Shown piece by piece: positions 9,508 through 19,042 of a stretch of DNA of 64,000 nucleotides; position 1 is the stretch's first letter; each line of letters starts with the position of its first letter. The stretch lies in NCBI GenBank assembly GCA_024280335.1, contig JAJRQI010000034.1:186001-250000 (forward strand), given 5' to 3'. The DNA comes from Deltaproteobacteria bacterium (GTDB lineage: Bacteria > Desulfobacterota > Desulfuromonadia > Desulfuromonadales > Geopsychrobacteraceae). The position numbers and the translations under genes are program-made. The notes below the pieces were generated by a model. That model saw only the letters and a list, made by a program, of their open reading frames with translations, did no database searches and was not told where the DNA came from.

Positions 9508-10632
9508 TTAATTCTCCACTGTAACCGGGATCTCAAAACCGTGAGTTTTCAACAACGCGTGTCGCTGAGCAATTTTGAGATCTTCCTCCATCATCTCTGC
9601 ACACATCTCCTGCACGGTAATTTCCGGCACCCACCCGAGCAGCTTTTTTGCCTTGCTTGGATCACCGAGCAGGGTTTCAACCTCCGCAGGACGGAAGTAG
9701 CGCGGATCAACCCGGACAATAACATCTCCCACCTTCAATGCAGGGGCGTTCTCGCCGGTGATGGCAGTGACAACCGCTGCTTCATCCAGCCCCTGCCCGG
9801 TAAATTCCACATTGACACCTAGCTCATCAGCCGACCAGCGGATGAACTCTCGCACCGAATACTGGACGCCGGTTGCAATAACAAAATCTTCCGGTTGCTC
9901 TTGCTGCAACATCATCCACTGCATCCGCACATAATCCTTGGCGTGCCCCCAGTCACGCAGCGCATCCATATTCCCCATATACAGGCAATCATCAAGCCCC
10001 TGAGCGATATTGGCCAGTCCACGGGTAATCTTACGGGTGACAAAAGTTTCACCACGGCGAGGAGATTCATGATTGAAGAGGATGCCGTTACAAGCATACA
10101 TGCCGTAGGCCTCGCGATAATTCACGGTCATCCAATAGGCATACAGCTTTGCCACAGCATAGGGCGAACGAGGATAGAAGGGGGTGGTCTCCTTCTGCGG
10201 GGTTTCCTGCACCAAGCCATAAAGCTCGGATGTTGAGGCTTGGTAATAACGGGTTTTCTTCTCCAGACCTAGCAAACGGATCGCTTCCAGCAGCCGTAAA
10301 GCACCCATCGCATCGACATCTGCGGTATATTCCGGAGACTCAAAACTGACCGCAACATGCGATTGTGCGCCGAGGTTGTAGACCTCATCAGGCTGCACTT
10401 CCTGAAGAATCCGTGTCAGGTTTGACGAGTCCGTTAAATCGCCGTAATGGAGAATAAAGTTTTTATTCTCGACATGGGGATCCTGATAGATATGATCGAT
10501 CCGCTGAGTGTTAAACGAAGAGGCACGACGCTTAATGCCGTGCACTTCATATCCTTTAGCTAAAAGAAATTCAGCGAGATAGGAACCATCTTGGCCGGTT
10601 ACACCGGTAATCAGTGCTATTTTATTTAACAA
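9508..10632 (-). CDS. gmd: GDP-mannose 4,6-dehydratase
   Basis: This 374-residue member of the extended SDR family has [19 protein letters not shown] near the N-terminus, [25 protein letters not shown], and the catalytic [10 protein letters not shown]. It converts GDP-mannose to GDP-4-dehydro-6-deoxymannose, which Fcl then reduces. The start is a TTG at 10632 with GGAG 7 nt upstream. It is divergent from the plus-strand glycosyltransferase gene across a 119-nt gap that probably holds promoters for both. Confidence 0.95.
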   Translation of the reverse strand: MLNKIALITGVTGQDGSYLAEFLLAKGYEVHGIKRRASSFNTQRIDHIYQDPHVENKNFILHYGDLTDSSNLTRILQEVQPDEVYNLGAQSHVAVSFESPEYTADVDAMGALRLLEAIRLLGLEKKTRYYQASTSELYGLVQETPQKETTPFYPRSPYAVAKLYAYWMTVNYREAYGMYACNGILFNHESPRRGETFVTRKITRGLANIAQGLDDCLYMGNMDALRDWGHAKDYVRMQWMMLQQEQPEDFVIATGVQYSVREFIRWSADELGVNVEFTGQGLDEAAVVTAITGENAPALKVGDVIVRVDPRYFRPAEVETLLGDPSKAKKLLGWVPEITVQEMCAEMMEEDLKIAQRHALLKTHGFEIPVTVEN

Positions 10633-10751
10633 GGTATTCTCCTTGATTGGGGCTCAAAAATAGTGTTCAAATTCACAATATTCAGCCCTGAAAACTGGCC
10701 CAGGGTGCGTGCAGAATAGTGACAACCACTGTAGCTAAAAGGGAGTAATCG

Positions 10752-11561
10752 ATGAAAAAAATATCCGCATTTGTCACTACTTTCAACAATGCCCATACCT
10801 TGCGCATCTGCCTCGACAGTGTCAAGTGGGCGGATGAAATTGTCGTGCTCGATTCATTCAGCACCGATGATACCATGCAGATCGCCGGAGAGTTCGGCGC
10901 CGTAACCTTTCAGCACAAGTTTCTCGGTTACGGCCCGCAGAAACAGTCGGCGTTGGAAAAGACCAGCCACCGTTGGGTGCTGTTGCTCGATGCCGATGAG
11001 GCGCTGTCGCTGCAACTGCAGCAGGAAGTGCAAGAACTGCTGCAACGCGGGCCGGATTGCGCGGGCTACGAGCTACCCCGTCAGGAGCAAATGTTCTGGC
11101 GGATGGCCAGCAGCAAATCACGGCTGAACGGCTTTTTACGTCTGTTTGACAAAAGCAAGGCACATATTTCTGACATGCCGATTCACGCGGCACCGAAAGT
11201 TAACGGCAAAATCGGTCGACTGAAGGCGCCTTTCTATCATTTCGGCGAAGTCGATATCCACACCAAGGTCGACAAGGTCAACCACTACTCGACCGGACTG
11301 GTTGCGGACAAAATCGCCAAAGGGAAGAAAGTCTCCCCCTGGATGTTGGTTTTTTATCCGCCCCTCTATTTTCTGCGGATTTTCCTGTTTAAACGCAACT
11401 ACCAAAACGGCTGGGCCGGTTTTATCGCCTCGGCAACCATGGCCTTTTACGCGTTTATGAAGTACGCAAAACTGTACGAATATCAACAGCAACAGAAGCA
11501 CGGCACCAGCCTATTGCCTGATTGCGCACCGCAGCCGGAGCAGAAAAACCGGCCGAAATAA
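10752..11561 (+). CDS. Family 2 glycosyltransferase, WaaE/KdtX-like
   Basis: This 269-residue protein is one of few plus-strand genes in the LPS region. The N-terminus reads ISAFVTTFNNAHTLRICL, then ADEIVVLDSFSTDDT and LLLDADEAL, the GT-A donor and metal site of the beta-1,4-glucosyltransferase WaaE/LgtF group of LPS core enzymes. A hydrophobic stretch near residues 195-215 (MLVFYPPLYFLRIFLF) suggests membrane association. GGGAG lies 6 nt before the ATG. Its TAA (11559-11561) abuts the stop of the convergent heptosyltransferase gene with no nucleotide between. Confidence 0.88.
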   Translation: MKKISAFVTTFNNAHTLRICLDSVKWADEIVVLDSFSTDDTMQIAGEFGAVTFQHKFLGYGPQKQSALEKTSHRWVLLLDADEALSLQLQQEVQELLQRGPDCAGYELPRQEQMFWRMASSKSRLNGFLRLFDKSKAHISDMPIHAAPKVNGKIGRLKAPFYHFGEVDIHTKVDKVNHYSTGLVADKIAKGKKVSPWMLVFYPPLYFLRIFLFKRNYQNGWAGFIASATMAFYAFMKYAKLYEYQQQQKHGTSLLPDCAPQPEQKNRPK

Positions 11562-12614
11562 TCAGAGAGCGCCCATCTGCTGCAATTTCTCGACTACCTG
11601 TTGCGGGGTCACCAGTTTCATGCAACGGTGATGGTCGCAGGGTTTCTTACAATAACAGTTAAGGCAATCAAGTTCAGTGGCCTGCAGCGCTTGCACATGG
11701 TCTCCGATCGGCTTGACCCGGCGCGGATCGGTCGGACCGCAGACCACCAGCAGCGGCCGGTCGGACGCCGAGGCGACGTGGGCAGTGCCGGTATCATTGC
11801 CGACAATCAACCGCGCCTGTTCGGCCAGCGGCACAATATCAACAATCTGCGTCTTGCCGCACAGGTTGACCAGCCACTCCTGCCCGACGGCGGTCCTGAT
11901 CTTTTCACACTCGTCCATCTCATCCGGGCCGCCGATGATTGCCACCTTCAGCCCACGTTCATGCAACAATCGGGCAAGCTCCGCATAGTTGTCCCCCCCC
12001 CAGCGTTTCAGATAACCGGCTGCCTGACAACCAGGCAGAAAGAGCGCGTAACCATCCGAGGGCAAACCGTACTCTTTTTGCAACTGCTCAGCTCTTCGCC
12101 GTGCTGCGGCATCGACATGCAGTACCGGCCGACTAGTGAGCGCCGGGATACCGGCAGACTCAAGGGCCTGCTGTTGCACAGTGAAGGGATGAATCAGCAG
12201 TTTTTTGGCTGACTCAGGGGCAAAATTATAGGGATAGCGGCGGTGATTCCCGAGGCGATACGGTACCCTGCCGGCAGTCAGCTGCAACGCGGTCATCAGC
12301 CAGCGGCTGCGATCGTTCGACTGCAGATCAACAATCAGATCGTAGTTACGGCTGCGCACCTCACACAGCCAACGCCAGAATCCCTTCGGTCCCCTCTCGG
12401 TTTTACGCAGATCGACGACAATGATCTCGTTGAAGCGAGGATCATCTTGAAACAAGCGATCCCAGGGGGGCAGGATATTCAGATCGATGCCGGCGGTGGG
12501 AAATGCCCGACGAATATCTTCAAAAAGCGCCGTGGAAATAATGATATCCCCCATGGCGCTCCACTTGATGATCAATATTTTAGCGATTGATTTGTCAGCC
12601 GGCAGATTTATCAA
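11562..12614 (-). CDS. Family 9 glycosyltransferase (LPS heptosyltransferase type)
   Basis: This 350-residue protein has the GT-B fold of the WaaC/WaaF/WaaQ heptosyltransferases. Motifs are KILIIKWSAMGDIIISTALF near the start, LFLPGCQAAGYLKRWGGDNYAEL at the domain border, and VGNDTGTAHVASAS near the C-terminus, which binds the ADP moiety. A Cys-rich tail (LDCLNCYCKKPCDHHRC) follows, a feature seen in several members of the family. The TTG start lies 1 nt after the hldE stop, so it is co-transcribed with the ADP-heptose genes, which fits use of ADP-heptose as donor. Confidence 0.9.
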   Translation of the reverse strand: MINLPADKSIAKILIIKWSAMGDIIISTALFEDIRRAFPTAGIDLNILPPWDRLFQDDPRFNEIIVVDLRKTERGPKGFWRWLCEVRSRNYDLIVDLQSNDRSRWLMTALQLTAGRVPYRLGNHRRYPYNFAPESAKKLLIHPFTVQQQALESAGIPALTSRPVLHVDAAARRRAEQLQKEYGLPSDGYALFLPGCQAAGYLKRWGGDNYAELARLLHERGLKVAIIGGPDEMDECEKIRTAVGQEWLVNLCGKTQIVDIVPLAEQARLIVGNDTGTAHVASASDRPLLVVCGPTDPRRVKPIGDHVQALQATELDCLNCYCKKPCDHHRCMKLVTPQQVVEKLQQMGAL

Positions 12615-12615
12615 C

Positions 12616-14088
12616 TTATTCGTCCCGATACATGCTCAAAATTTTGTCGATGATGTTGGTCGTCGACTTGCCATCGACAAACTGAATCAACTCCACCCGA
12701 CCCCCGTAGCTTTCGACCAACTCTTTTCCGACCACCTCATCCGGCAGGTAATCCCCACCCTTGACCAGAATATCGGGGCGTACAATCTGCAACAGTTCCA
12801 GCGGCGTATCTTCATCAAAAATGGTCAGGTAATCGATACAGTCGAGCGCAGCAAGAATCTGCGCTCGCTCGCTCTCATCCAGCAGCGGCCGTTTCGGTCC
12901 TTTGAGTCTGCGGATTGAATCATCCGAGTTAAGGCCCAGAACCAGCAGATCACCCAGGTTGCGCGCCTGTTGCAGGTATTTGACGTGTCCGGCATGCAGC
13001 AGATCGAAACAGCCATTGGTAAAAACAATCTTCTTGCCCGCAGTACGCTGTGAATCGAGCAGAATTGCCAGTTCATCACGGGGCAGGATTTTCCCCTCCG
13101 GTCGGCGGTTGCGACGGGCCGATTCAACGAGAATTTCGCTGGCGGTGACCGTGGAGGTTCCCAGCTTTCCGACCACGATCCCGGCTGCCAGGTTGGCCAG
13201 ACTTGCCGCATCGCTCAAACTTGCACCGACGGCCAAAGCCGCACCGATGATGGCAACAACCGTATCCCCGGCACCGGAGACATCGAACACCTCACGTGCT
13301 TCGGTCGGCAGATGCTCAACGCTGCCGTCAGCGGCAAACAGGCTCAGCCCTGCTTCGCTACGGGTCAACACCAGCGCATCCAGCTGCTGCGCATTCAACA
13401 AATTCGCCCCGGCCTGGAGAAGCGCTGCATCATTGTCGATCACGATCCCAGTAGCGACCTCAGCTTCACGCCGGTTCGGGGTCAGCAGGGTTGCGCCGCG
13501 ATAACGACTGAAATCTTCCCCCTTGGGATCGACAATCACCGGGATTTTCGCTTGCCGACAGAGCCCGATGATTTGTTGCAGCAGTTCGGGAGCCAGTACT
13601 CCCTTCAGGTAATCTGACAGCAGCACCGCCCCGACCTGCGGCAACTGCAGCTTGACGTATTCGAGCAGGGCAGCCTGTTCTTCGCTGGATATTGCACCGG
13701 TGCTTTCCCGGTCGATCCGCAACATCTGCTGATGACTGGCCAATACCCGACTCTTGCGACTGGTGGTCCGTTGCGATGATTGTTGAATGCCACCGATGTC
13801 GATACCTCGCTGCGTCAGCAAGTTCAGCAACTTCTGACCATCCTCGTCAGCACCGACCACCGATGCAACGGCAACCTGACAACCGAAAGAAAGCAGATTA
13901 TTGACGACATTGCCGGCACCGCCGAGACGCAGCTCGTCCCGTTCGACTTCAACCACCTGTACCGGCGCTTCCGGTGATATCCGGCTGGTTTTCCCCCAGA
14001 TATATTTATCAAGGATCAGATCACCGACCACTAATAGTCTGGTTTCAGTGATTGCTGAAAAAACCTGTTCCATCTGCTGCCGGTTCAT
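12616..14088 (-). CDS. hldE: Bifunctional heptose 7-phosphate kinase / heptose 1-phosphate adenylyltransferase
   Basis: This 490-residue fusion has the usual HldE length. The N-terminal PfkB-type kinase domain (residues 1 to about 320) shows GGAGNVVNNLLSFG and the catalytic FDVSGAGDTVVA. The C-terminal nucleotidyltransferase domain (from about 350) begins with IVFTNGCFDLLHAGHVKYLQ, containing the HxGH motif. It performs steps two and four of ADP-heptose synthesis. Its ATG overlaps the stop of the upstream uncharacterised gene by 4 nt (ATGA), so translation is coupled. Confidence 0.97.
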   Translation of the reverse strand: MNRQQMEQVFSAITETRLLVVGDLILDKYIWGKTSRISPEAPVQVVEVERDELRLGGAGNVVNNLLSFGCQVAVASVVGADEDGQKLLNLLTQRGIDIGGIQQSSQRTTSRKSRVLASHQQMLRIDRESTGAISSEEQAALLEYVKLQLPQVGAVLLSDYLKGVLAPELLQQIIGLCRQAKIPVIVDPKGEDFSRYRGATLLTPNRREAEVATGIVIDNDAALLQAGANLLNAQQLDALVLTRSEAGLSLFAADGSVEHLPTEAREVFDVSGAGDTVVAIIGAALAVGASLSDAASLANLAAGIVVGKLGTSTVTASEILVESARRNRRPEGKILPRDELAILLDSQRTAGKKIVFTNGCFDLLHAGHVKYLQQARNLGDLLVLGLNSDDSIRRLKGPKRPLLDESERAQILAALDCIDYLTIFDEDTPLELLQIVRPDILVKGGDYLPDEVVGKELVESYGGRVELIQFVDGKSTTNIIDKILSMYRDE

Positions 14089-15050
14089 CCGAGGTCCTCC
14101 CTGCGCAAGCCATCAAGGATGGCATAGGCCAACAACGGGATGTTAATCTCATGATGACCGGTAATGGTATAACCGCGGCCCTGCCCCGAGGTCGGCCGCT
14201 TCACCACATTCTGTAACGGTCGGTAGTGTTGAATCATATCGAAATTCGCCGTGGTAAAGTTGTCCACCTGGTGACCAAGGTTCTGGGCAATCGAAAGAGC
14301 TTTGAGAAAAACTTCAGGTAACAACACTGCCGAGCCGACATTCAGCCAGACCCCGCCATCGCCAAGATCTGCAACCACCGAAGTAAGCAAACGGAAGTCC
14401 TGCATCGACAGCTCACCGATCACAGCTCCATCGGCCTGCGGATGCTGATGGATGATGTCGGTGCCGAGGGCAACGTGGACAGTTACCGGAATATCATTTT
14501 CAACACAGGTCGCCAGCAGGCTGAAATCTTTGTGAGGATGATTCTGGTCTAGAATCGCCCGGCCGATCGCTTCGCCGAAACCGACGCCCTGTTCCAGACC
14601 CGCTTTCAACGCGGCATTCATACCGCCGCCGGTCTCTTCCGAAAAACCGAAATCCCCCGATTGCAGCACTGCGCCGACATCCTCAGAGGTTGCCCCGACC
14701 AGCGAAACCTCATAATCGTGGATCGCCGCTGATCCGTTCATCGCCACGGCGGTGATAATTCCGCAATCGATCAGCTTCTTCAGCACCGGCTGCAAACCGC
14801 ACTTGATTACATGGCCGCCCATCGCCAACACCACCGGTCGACTTTTGCGGTGGGCATGAATAATGGCATCCACAACGCCACGCAAGGCTTCGACACCCAG
14901 CAGATCGGGCAGGCCGGCAAAAAAATCGCTGAATGAGCTGTCCCTTGACGGCTCACTGGCGAAATGTTCAGCGATGTTCACCTTGTTGTTGCGGGTGTTA
15001 ATCGAATAGGTACGAATGCCGTCAAGACTGACGGGAGTATATTTTTTCAT
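14085..15050 (-). CDS. Uncharacterised protein with deoxyhypusine synthase-like features, coupled to heptose genes
   Basis: This 321-residue soluble protein overlaps hldE by 4 nt at its end and gmhA by 4 nt at its start, so it sits translationally coupled inside the heptose operon. Recognisable blocks are [16 protein letters not shown] (residues 71-86), [20 protein letters not shown] (104-123), [13 protein letters not shown], and [20 protein letters not shown] near residue 235. The overall pattern reminds me of deoxyhypusine synthase-like, NAD-binding proteins, but the standard lysine-loop motif of true deoxyhypusine synthases is not evident and bacteria usually lack eIF5A. I do not know its reaction. 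Position suggests a role in ADP-heptose or LPS core synthesis; this is inference only. Confidence 0.6.
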   Translation of the reverse strand: MKKYTPVSLDGIRTYSINTRNNKVNIAEHFASEPSRDSSFSDFFAGLPDLLGVEALRGVVDAIIHAHRKSRPVVLAMGGHVIKCGLQPVLKKLIDCGIITAVAMNGSAAIHDYEVSLVGATSEDVGAVLQSGDFGFSEETGGGMNAALKAGLEQGVGFGEAIGRAILDQNHPHKDFSLLATCVENDIPVTVHVALGTDIIHQHPQADGAVIGELSMQDFRLLTSVVADLGDGGVWLNVGSAVLLPEVFLKALSIAQNLGHQVDNFTTANFDMIQHYRPLQNVVKRPTSGQGRGYTITGHHEINIPLLAYAILDGLRREDLG

Positions 15051-15634
15051 CGGCCAGCCAATTCATCAGTCAGGTACTGCCTGTCGATCAACTCGCACAG
15101 CAGATGAATGATCAGGAGATGCATCTCCTGAATCCTGGCCGTTCTTAAGCCAGGCACGACCAAAGAGCAATCAACTGCGGCGGCAATCCTGCCGCCGTCA
15201 TGACCGGTCAAGCCGACAGTTTCACAGCCCAACTCTTTTGCTTTGAGTAAGGCCGTCAACACATTTTGTGAATTGCCGCTGGTTGAAATCCCGATCAGCA
15301 GATCTTTGCCACTGGCCAGAGCCTCGACCTGACGGGAAAAGAGCCGTTCAAAACCGTAATCGTTGCCGATAGCCGTCAAGCAGGAAGAATCGGTCGTCAG
15401 GGCGATTGCCGGCAAGCCGCGACGCTCCGCCTCAAAACGTCCGACCAGTTCGGCCGCAAAGTGCTGGGCATCGGCCGCAGAACCGCCGTTGCCGCAGATG
15501 AGAATTTTTCCGCCGTTTTTCAAACAAGCTGTCAGCTTCTTTGCACAAACGGAAATCTGCCCTGCCAGTTCCGTTCGAACCTGTTCAACCAAGGCAATGT
15601 GTTCAGCAAATGAGCGATCAACCACAGAGTTCAT
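15047..15634 (-). CDS. gmhA: Phosphoheptose isomerase
   Basis: This 195-residue single SIS-domain protein has [20 protein letters not shown] at residues 45-64 and [15 protein letters not shown] in the middle, the two sugar-phosphate binding loops, and a C-terminal [17 protein letters not shown] helix typical of GmhA. It isomerises sedoheptulose 7-phosphate to D-glycero-D-manno-heptose 7-phosphate, the first step of the heptose pathway. It starts the gmhA - unknown - hldE - heptosyltransferase run and lies 7 nt downstream of the glycosyltransferase gene that ends at 15642. Confidence 0.95.
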   Translation of the reverse strand: MNSVVDRSFAEHIALVEQVRTELAGQISVCAKKLTACLKNGGKILICGNGGSAADAQHFAAELVGRFEAERRGLPAIALTTDSSCLTAIGNDYGFERLFSRQVEALASGKDLLIGISTSGNSQNVLTALLKAKELGCETVGLTGHDGGRIAAAVDCSLVVPGLRTARIQEMHLLIIHLLCELIDRQYLTDELAGR

Positions 15635-15641
15635 AGCACTC

Positions 15642-16718
15642 CTACCGTTCTTCTGAAAGCAAGGGGTTCAAAGCTGAAAACAGACTAGCTGAAATCGATG
15701 CCATAGAAAAGTGCGTTTCGTAGGTTTTACGAGCCTGGCAACCCATCTCGGCAAGTGTCGCACGATTGATCATCAATTCAGCAACCTTATCTGCCAACTG
15801 TTGCGGATCACCGGGTGCGACCCAGCCGATACCTAGGCTATTGTTATTTATAAAGGAGTCGGGGTAAGCAGGCGCAGTCCGGGTCACCAGCGGTTTTCCG
15901 CAGGCAAGTGACTGATAAACCTTGTTCGGGATCACCCGACCTGCTTTTGCTGAGGTGCCGAAGATTCCCAATAAGATATCTGCCTGATGGATAAGATCGG
16001 GGAGCTCTTCGTAAGGCAGCCAGGGGATAAATTCAACATTCGTCAGACCTTCTGCCCGCCGACGGCATTCATCAAGCAGCGGCCCCTGTCCAACCAGTTT
16101 CCAGACTGCTAGCGGTCCAGTGTACTTACGTGCCGCGTCAATAATTACCTCCGGCCCTTGCAGATTAAGAAAGCTGCCGTAGAACAGGACAGTCGGGATC
16201 GAACCAGCTCTGGAGTCGTGGATATTAGGCTTAAAAACATTCTCTTCCGCACCGACCGGTACCACAGCAATCCGTTCGGAATCAACACCCAGTGTTTCGG
16301 AAAAAAATCGTGCATGTTCCCAAGTATCAGCAAGAACAAGATCCGCACGCTGAAACAAAGCAGATTCCCATTTCAGCAGACGTTTTGCCCGAACGTTCGG
16401 TGCTGAAAGTTTTCTCCGTTCAAAGACCTGCTTGTCATAGGCGCTGATCAACGGATCAAAAACAACTGAAACATTCCTCTTTTTACCCCAGCGCACCGCC
16501 GCCGCCAAGTCTCGCTGTCGAAAGCAGGGGATCCAGAGTAAGTCCGGACTATCAACAGACACGAGTCGTGCTTCGAAATCACCCAGCGTAGACAATCGAG
16601 GAGTAAATTCTGACAGCTCATACCCCTGTTGTAACATTATCTGGCGAAGGATACGGTTGCGGGAATACTCTGGAGCAAAACGCCCCCACCAGAGAATTTT
16701 TCGGCAGGAATTAATCAT
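15642..16718 (-). CDS. Family 4 (group 1) glycosyltransferase
   Basis: This 358-residue GT-B protein has a C-terminal donor-binding domain with [18 protein letters not shown], then [37 protein letters not shown], and [20 protein letters not shown]. The last block occupies the place of the conserved EX7E region, with [12 protein letters not shown] as in the WbuB/Pglycosyl group. The ATG at 16718 overlaps the end of the O-antigen ligase-like gene by 8 nt. It probably adds a sugar to the core or O-unit; donor unknown. Confidence 0.85.
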   Translation of the reverse strand: MINSCRKILWWGRFAPEYSRNRILRQIMLQQGYELSEFTPRLSTLGDFEARLVSVDSPDLLWIPCFRQRDLAAAVRWGKKRNVSVVFDPLISAYDKQVFERRKLSAPNVRAKRLLKWESALFQRADLVLADTWEHARFFSETLGVDSERIAVVPVGAEENVFKPNIHDSRAGSIPTVLFYGSFLNLQGPEVIIDAARKYTGPLAVWKLVGQGPLLDECRRRAEGLTNVEFIPWLPYEELPDLIHQADILLGIFGTSAKAGRVIPNKVYQSLACGKPLVTRTAPAYPDSFINNNSLGIGWVAPGDPQQLADKVAELMINRATLAEMGCQARKTYETHFSMASISASLFSALNPLLSEER

Positions 16719-17934
16719 CTACTATCTGCAAATGATCTCCCTCTCTGGAGGGACTGATCAAAAAATGTATAGCTCCAAGCAGCATAAAAAGATACACCGT
16801 AAGCTGTGGTGACGTATAAGAAAAACTGAAGAGTGCCGCTGAAAGAATTGCCCCGACAGCGGCCAATAGTACAGTGCATGACAACCTGTTATTACCATCG
16901 CTACGGAAGAAATAGCACAGTCCGGACAACAAAATATACGCCATAAATAATGATAGAACAGTCAAGCCGATAAAGCCGGTTTCATACCAGACATCCAGCA
17001 GAAAATTATGCAGATGGCGAACCTTGACATCAGATCCCTTAAGTGACGAAATGGTAATAACACTGTCGACATAACGTACATTCCCCATCCCAACACCGAG
17101 CCAGGGATTCTCAGGAAAATGTTCAATCGCTTGCTGCCAAAGTTGTATGCGTCCAGATGTCAGTTGGTTCAGGATTTCCGCTTTCGTAGCTCCTGGCCCG
17201 ACACCGCGAAAAAAAGAGGTTCCACTGGTAGCAGCCACCACAAAAACGAGCAGCAGGATAGCAGGAGCTACAACTACTATTTTTTTTCTCAATTTCACAC
17301 TTAAAAGAATCAAGCTCGCCACAAGGAAACCTACCAAAGCCGATCGACCTGCAGAAAACACAATAATCAGGAAATAACTGAAAAAAACCGTAATCCAAAC
17401 AGGGACGGCATAAGCAAATCTATCCCGTTGCAGAACAGCCCAACAGACAAAAGGCAACAGAAATGGCATGTTTCGCTCAAGAAGTTGATGGCGCGGCACA
17501 AAAGTCTCGCCGCCCGTCAACAGGGCCGTTTTAAGAACCAGAATGAGAGGGACCAGCAAACCCACGGTTGCAAGGACAAAACAGAGACGTTGAAAATTTT
17601 CTGATCTTTGTTGTAATGCCGCTAAAGTATAGAAAAATGTCAAACATAAAAAGCTGTACTTGCCCCAAGCCTTCAGTCCCCTTAAAGGGTCATGAGCCCC
17701 CAATACCCCCAAGCCAAAACTAAAAATCAGCACAACAAACAGAATTTTCACGAAGCGATTTCCTGGCAGTTTGTCAAGGGGTAACGCAAACAGCCCCCAG
17801 GCTATATACAATGCAGTTACCGTGTTAAAGGGTCCTCGCCCGATCAATTCAAAAGATGGCAGAACCGCGGGTGTCAACCAGCCCCATTCAAAAAACGAAA
17901 CTTTTAGTTTAGAATTTTGATCGAAAGTTGGCAT
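16711..17934 (-). CDS. O-antigen ligase/polymerase family membrane protein
   Basis: This membrane protein of about 407 residues has ten or more hydrophobic segments. A large periplasmic loop contains the Wzy_C-type signature GRIQLWQQAIEHFPENPWLG, then GVGMGNVRY and HLHNFLLDVWYETGFIGL, where the conserved His of ligases lies. Such proteins either join O-antigen to lipid A-core (WaaL) or polymerise O-units (Wzy), and sequence alone does not decide. The start is taken at ATG 17934, which has GGGG 9 nt upstream; an in-frame GTG at 17949 is the alternative. Both lie inside the end of the upstream glycosyltransferase gene, so expression is coupled. Confidence 0.85.
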   Translation of the reverse strand: MPTFDQNSKLKVSFFEWGWLTPAVLPSFELIGRGPFNTVTALYIAWGLFALPLDKLPGNRFVKILFVVLIFSFGLGVLGAHDPLRGLKAWGKYSFLCLTFFYTLAALQQRSENFQRLCFVLATVGLLVPLILVLKTALLTGGETFVPRHQLLERNMPFLLPFVCWAVLQRDRFAYAVPVWITVFFSYFLIIVFSAGRSALVGFLVASLILLSVKLRKKIVVVAPAILLLVFVVAATSGTSFFRGVGPGATKAEILNQLTSGRIQLWQQAIEHFPENPWLGVGMGNVRYVDSVITISSLKGSDVKVRHLHNFLLDVWYETGFIGLTVLSLFMAYILLSGLCYFFRSDGNNRLSCTVLLAAVGAILSAALFSFSYTSPQLTVYLFMLLGAIHFLISPSREGDHLQIVDD

Positions 17935-19042
17935 CCGTAATATCCCCACAGGTCAAATCTAGGTATAGACTCAAAGTTCTATTAACCATTTGCTGCAAAC
18001 TGAAATTATTCACAACTGTTTCTCTCAAATCGCCAACCTCAAGATTCCGATATTTATAGATACCGGCGACGATCCCCGCTACATCTTCTACCGCAATCAG
18101 GACCCCACTCACCCCGTCCTTGACAATATCCACCACCCCACCATGTCTGGTAGCGATGACGGGCACGTTCATGGCCAGAGCTTCTGCTGCAGTGCGGCCG
18201 AAGCTCTCCGGCTTCCTTGAGCAAGTAACAACAATATTGCTGAGAGCGTAAATCTCGGCAATTTTCTGCTGGCTGCCGACAAAATGGACAATTCCCTCAA
18301 CACCCAGATCCTTGACAAGAATCTGCAAGAGCTGAAAATATGCTTGTTTATCCTGACGTACCCCACCAACAATCAGGCCGCAGACCTCCGGGATTATTTC
18401 CCTCGCAGCGACGATTCCGCGGATAAAAGTCTCATAGTCCTTGAGTTGCGTTATGCGTCCAATGGCCGTGACAACAAATCTACCCTTGAGCCTATATTTT
18501 TCTGTTAACTCATCGACAAATTTCGAGTCTACCCGTTCTGGGTCAAACAGTTGCAGATCAACCCCGCGCGGGATGACGGCAATCTTCTCATCCGGAACCT
18601 GATAATGTTCCTGGATGTAATCCTTGATGGCATTACTGACACAGATCACTCGATCACCATAAGTCATCACCCGGCTGTAGGCATTAACACTATTAAACCC
18701 ATGCACAGTCGTCACGAAGGGGATCTTCAGGTTTTTATTCGCCAGATAGGCCAGCCAGGCTGGAACCCGGCTGCGGGCATGCAGGATATCCGGCTGCAAC
18801 TGCTTGAGAATTTTTTGTAACTGCAATACGCGTAACGGTGCGGTAAGAGGATTCTTGCTGACCACATCAAACCTGACATGCCTGCCGCCGTCCACATCAA
18901 TCTGCGCGGCCTGCTTGCCGCCGGCGCTGATGACGATACTTTCAACGCCACGCTTGACCAGTTCGCGATTAAGTTCGACAACCCCTCTTTCGACGCCGCC
19001 TTCGTTCAGTTCCGGCAGCAGTTGCACAACCCTCACAAGCAA
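17909..19042 (-). CDS. Family 4 glycosyltransferase
   Basis: This 377-residue GT-B enzyme has the acceptor-domain start VVQLLPELNEGGVERGVVEL, typical of LPS-associated GT4 proteins. In the C-terminal donor domain are VIPRGVDLQLFDPERV, GRFVVTAIGRITQLKDYETF, and RKPESFGRTAAEALAMNVPV, which is the E-x7-E catalytic motif. It overlaps the ELM1-family gene upstream by 10 nt and the O-antigen ligase-like gene downstream. Acceptor and donor sugars are unknown. Confidence 0.9.
   Translation of the reverse strand: MLVRVVQLLPELNEGGVERGVVELNRELVKRGVESIVISAGGKQAAQIDVDGGRHVRFDVVSKNPLTAPLRVLQLQKILKQLQPDILHARSRVPAWLAYLANKNLKIPFVTTVHGFNSVNAYSRVMTYGDRVICVSNAIKDYIQEHYQVPDEKIAVIPRGVDLQLFDPERVDSKFVDELTEKYRLKGRFVVTAIGRITQLKDYETFIRGIVAAREIIPEVCGLIVGGVRQDKQAYFQLLQILVKDLGVEGIVHFVGSQQKIAEIYALSNIVVTCSRKPESFGRTAAEALAMNVPVIATRHGGVVDIVKDGVSGVLIAVEDVAGIVAGIYKYRNLEVGDLRETVVNNFSLQQMVNRTLSLYLDLTCGDITDANFRSKF

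Noticed and set aside
11559-11564. Overlapping-stop regulatory site between convergent genes
   Set aside because: The two stop codons merely abut; no hairpin or other signal is present.
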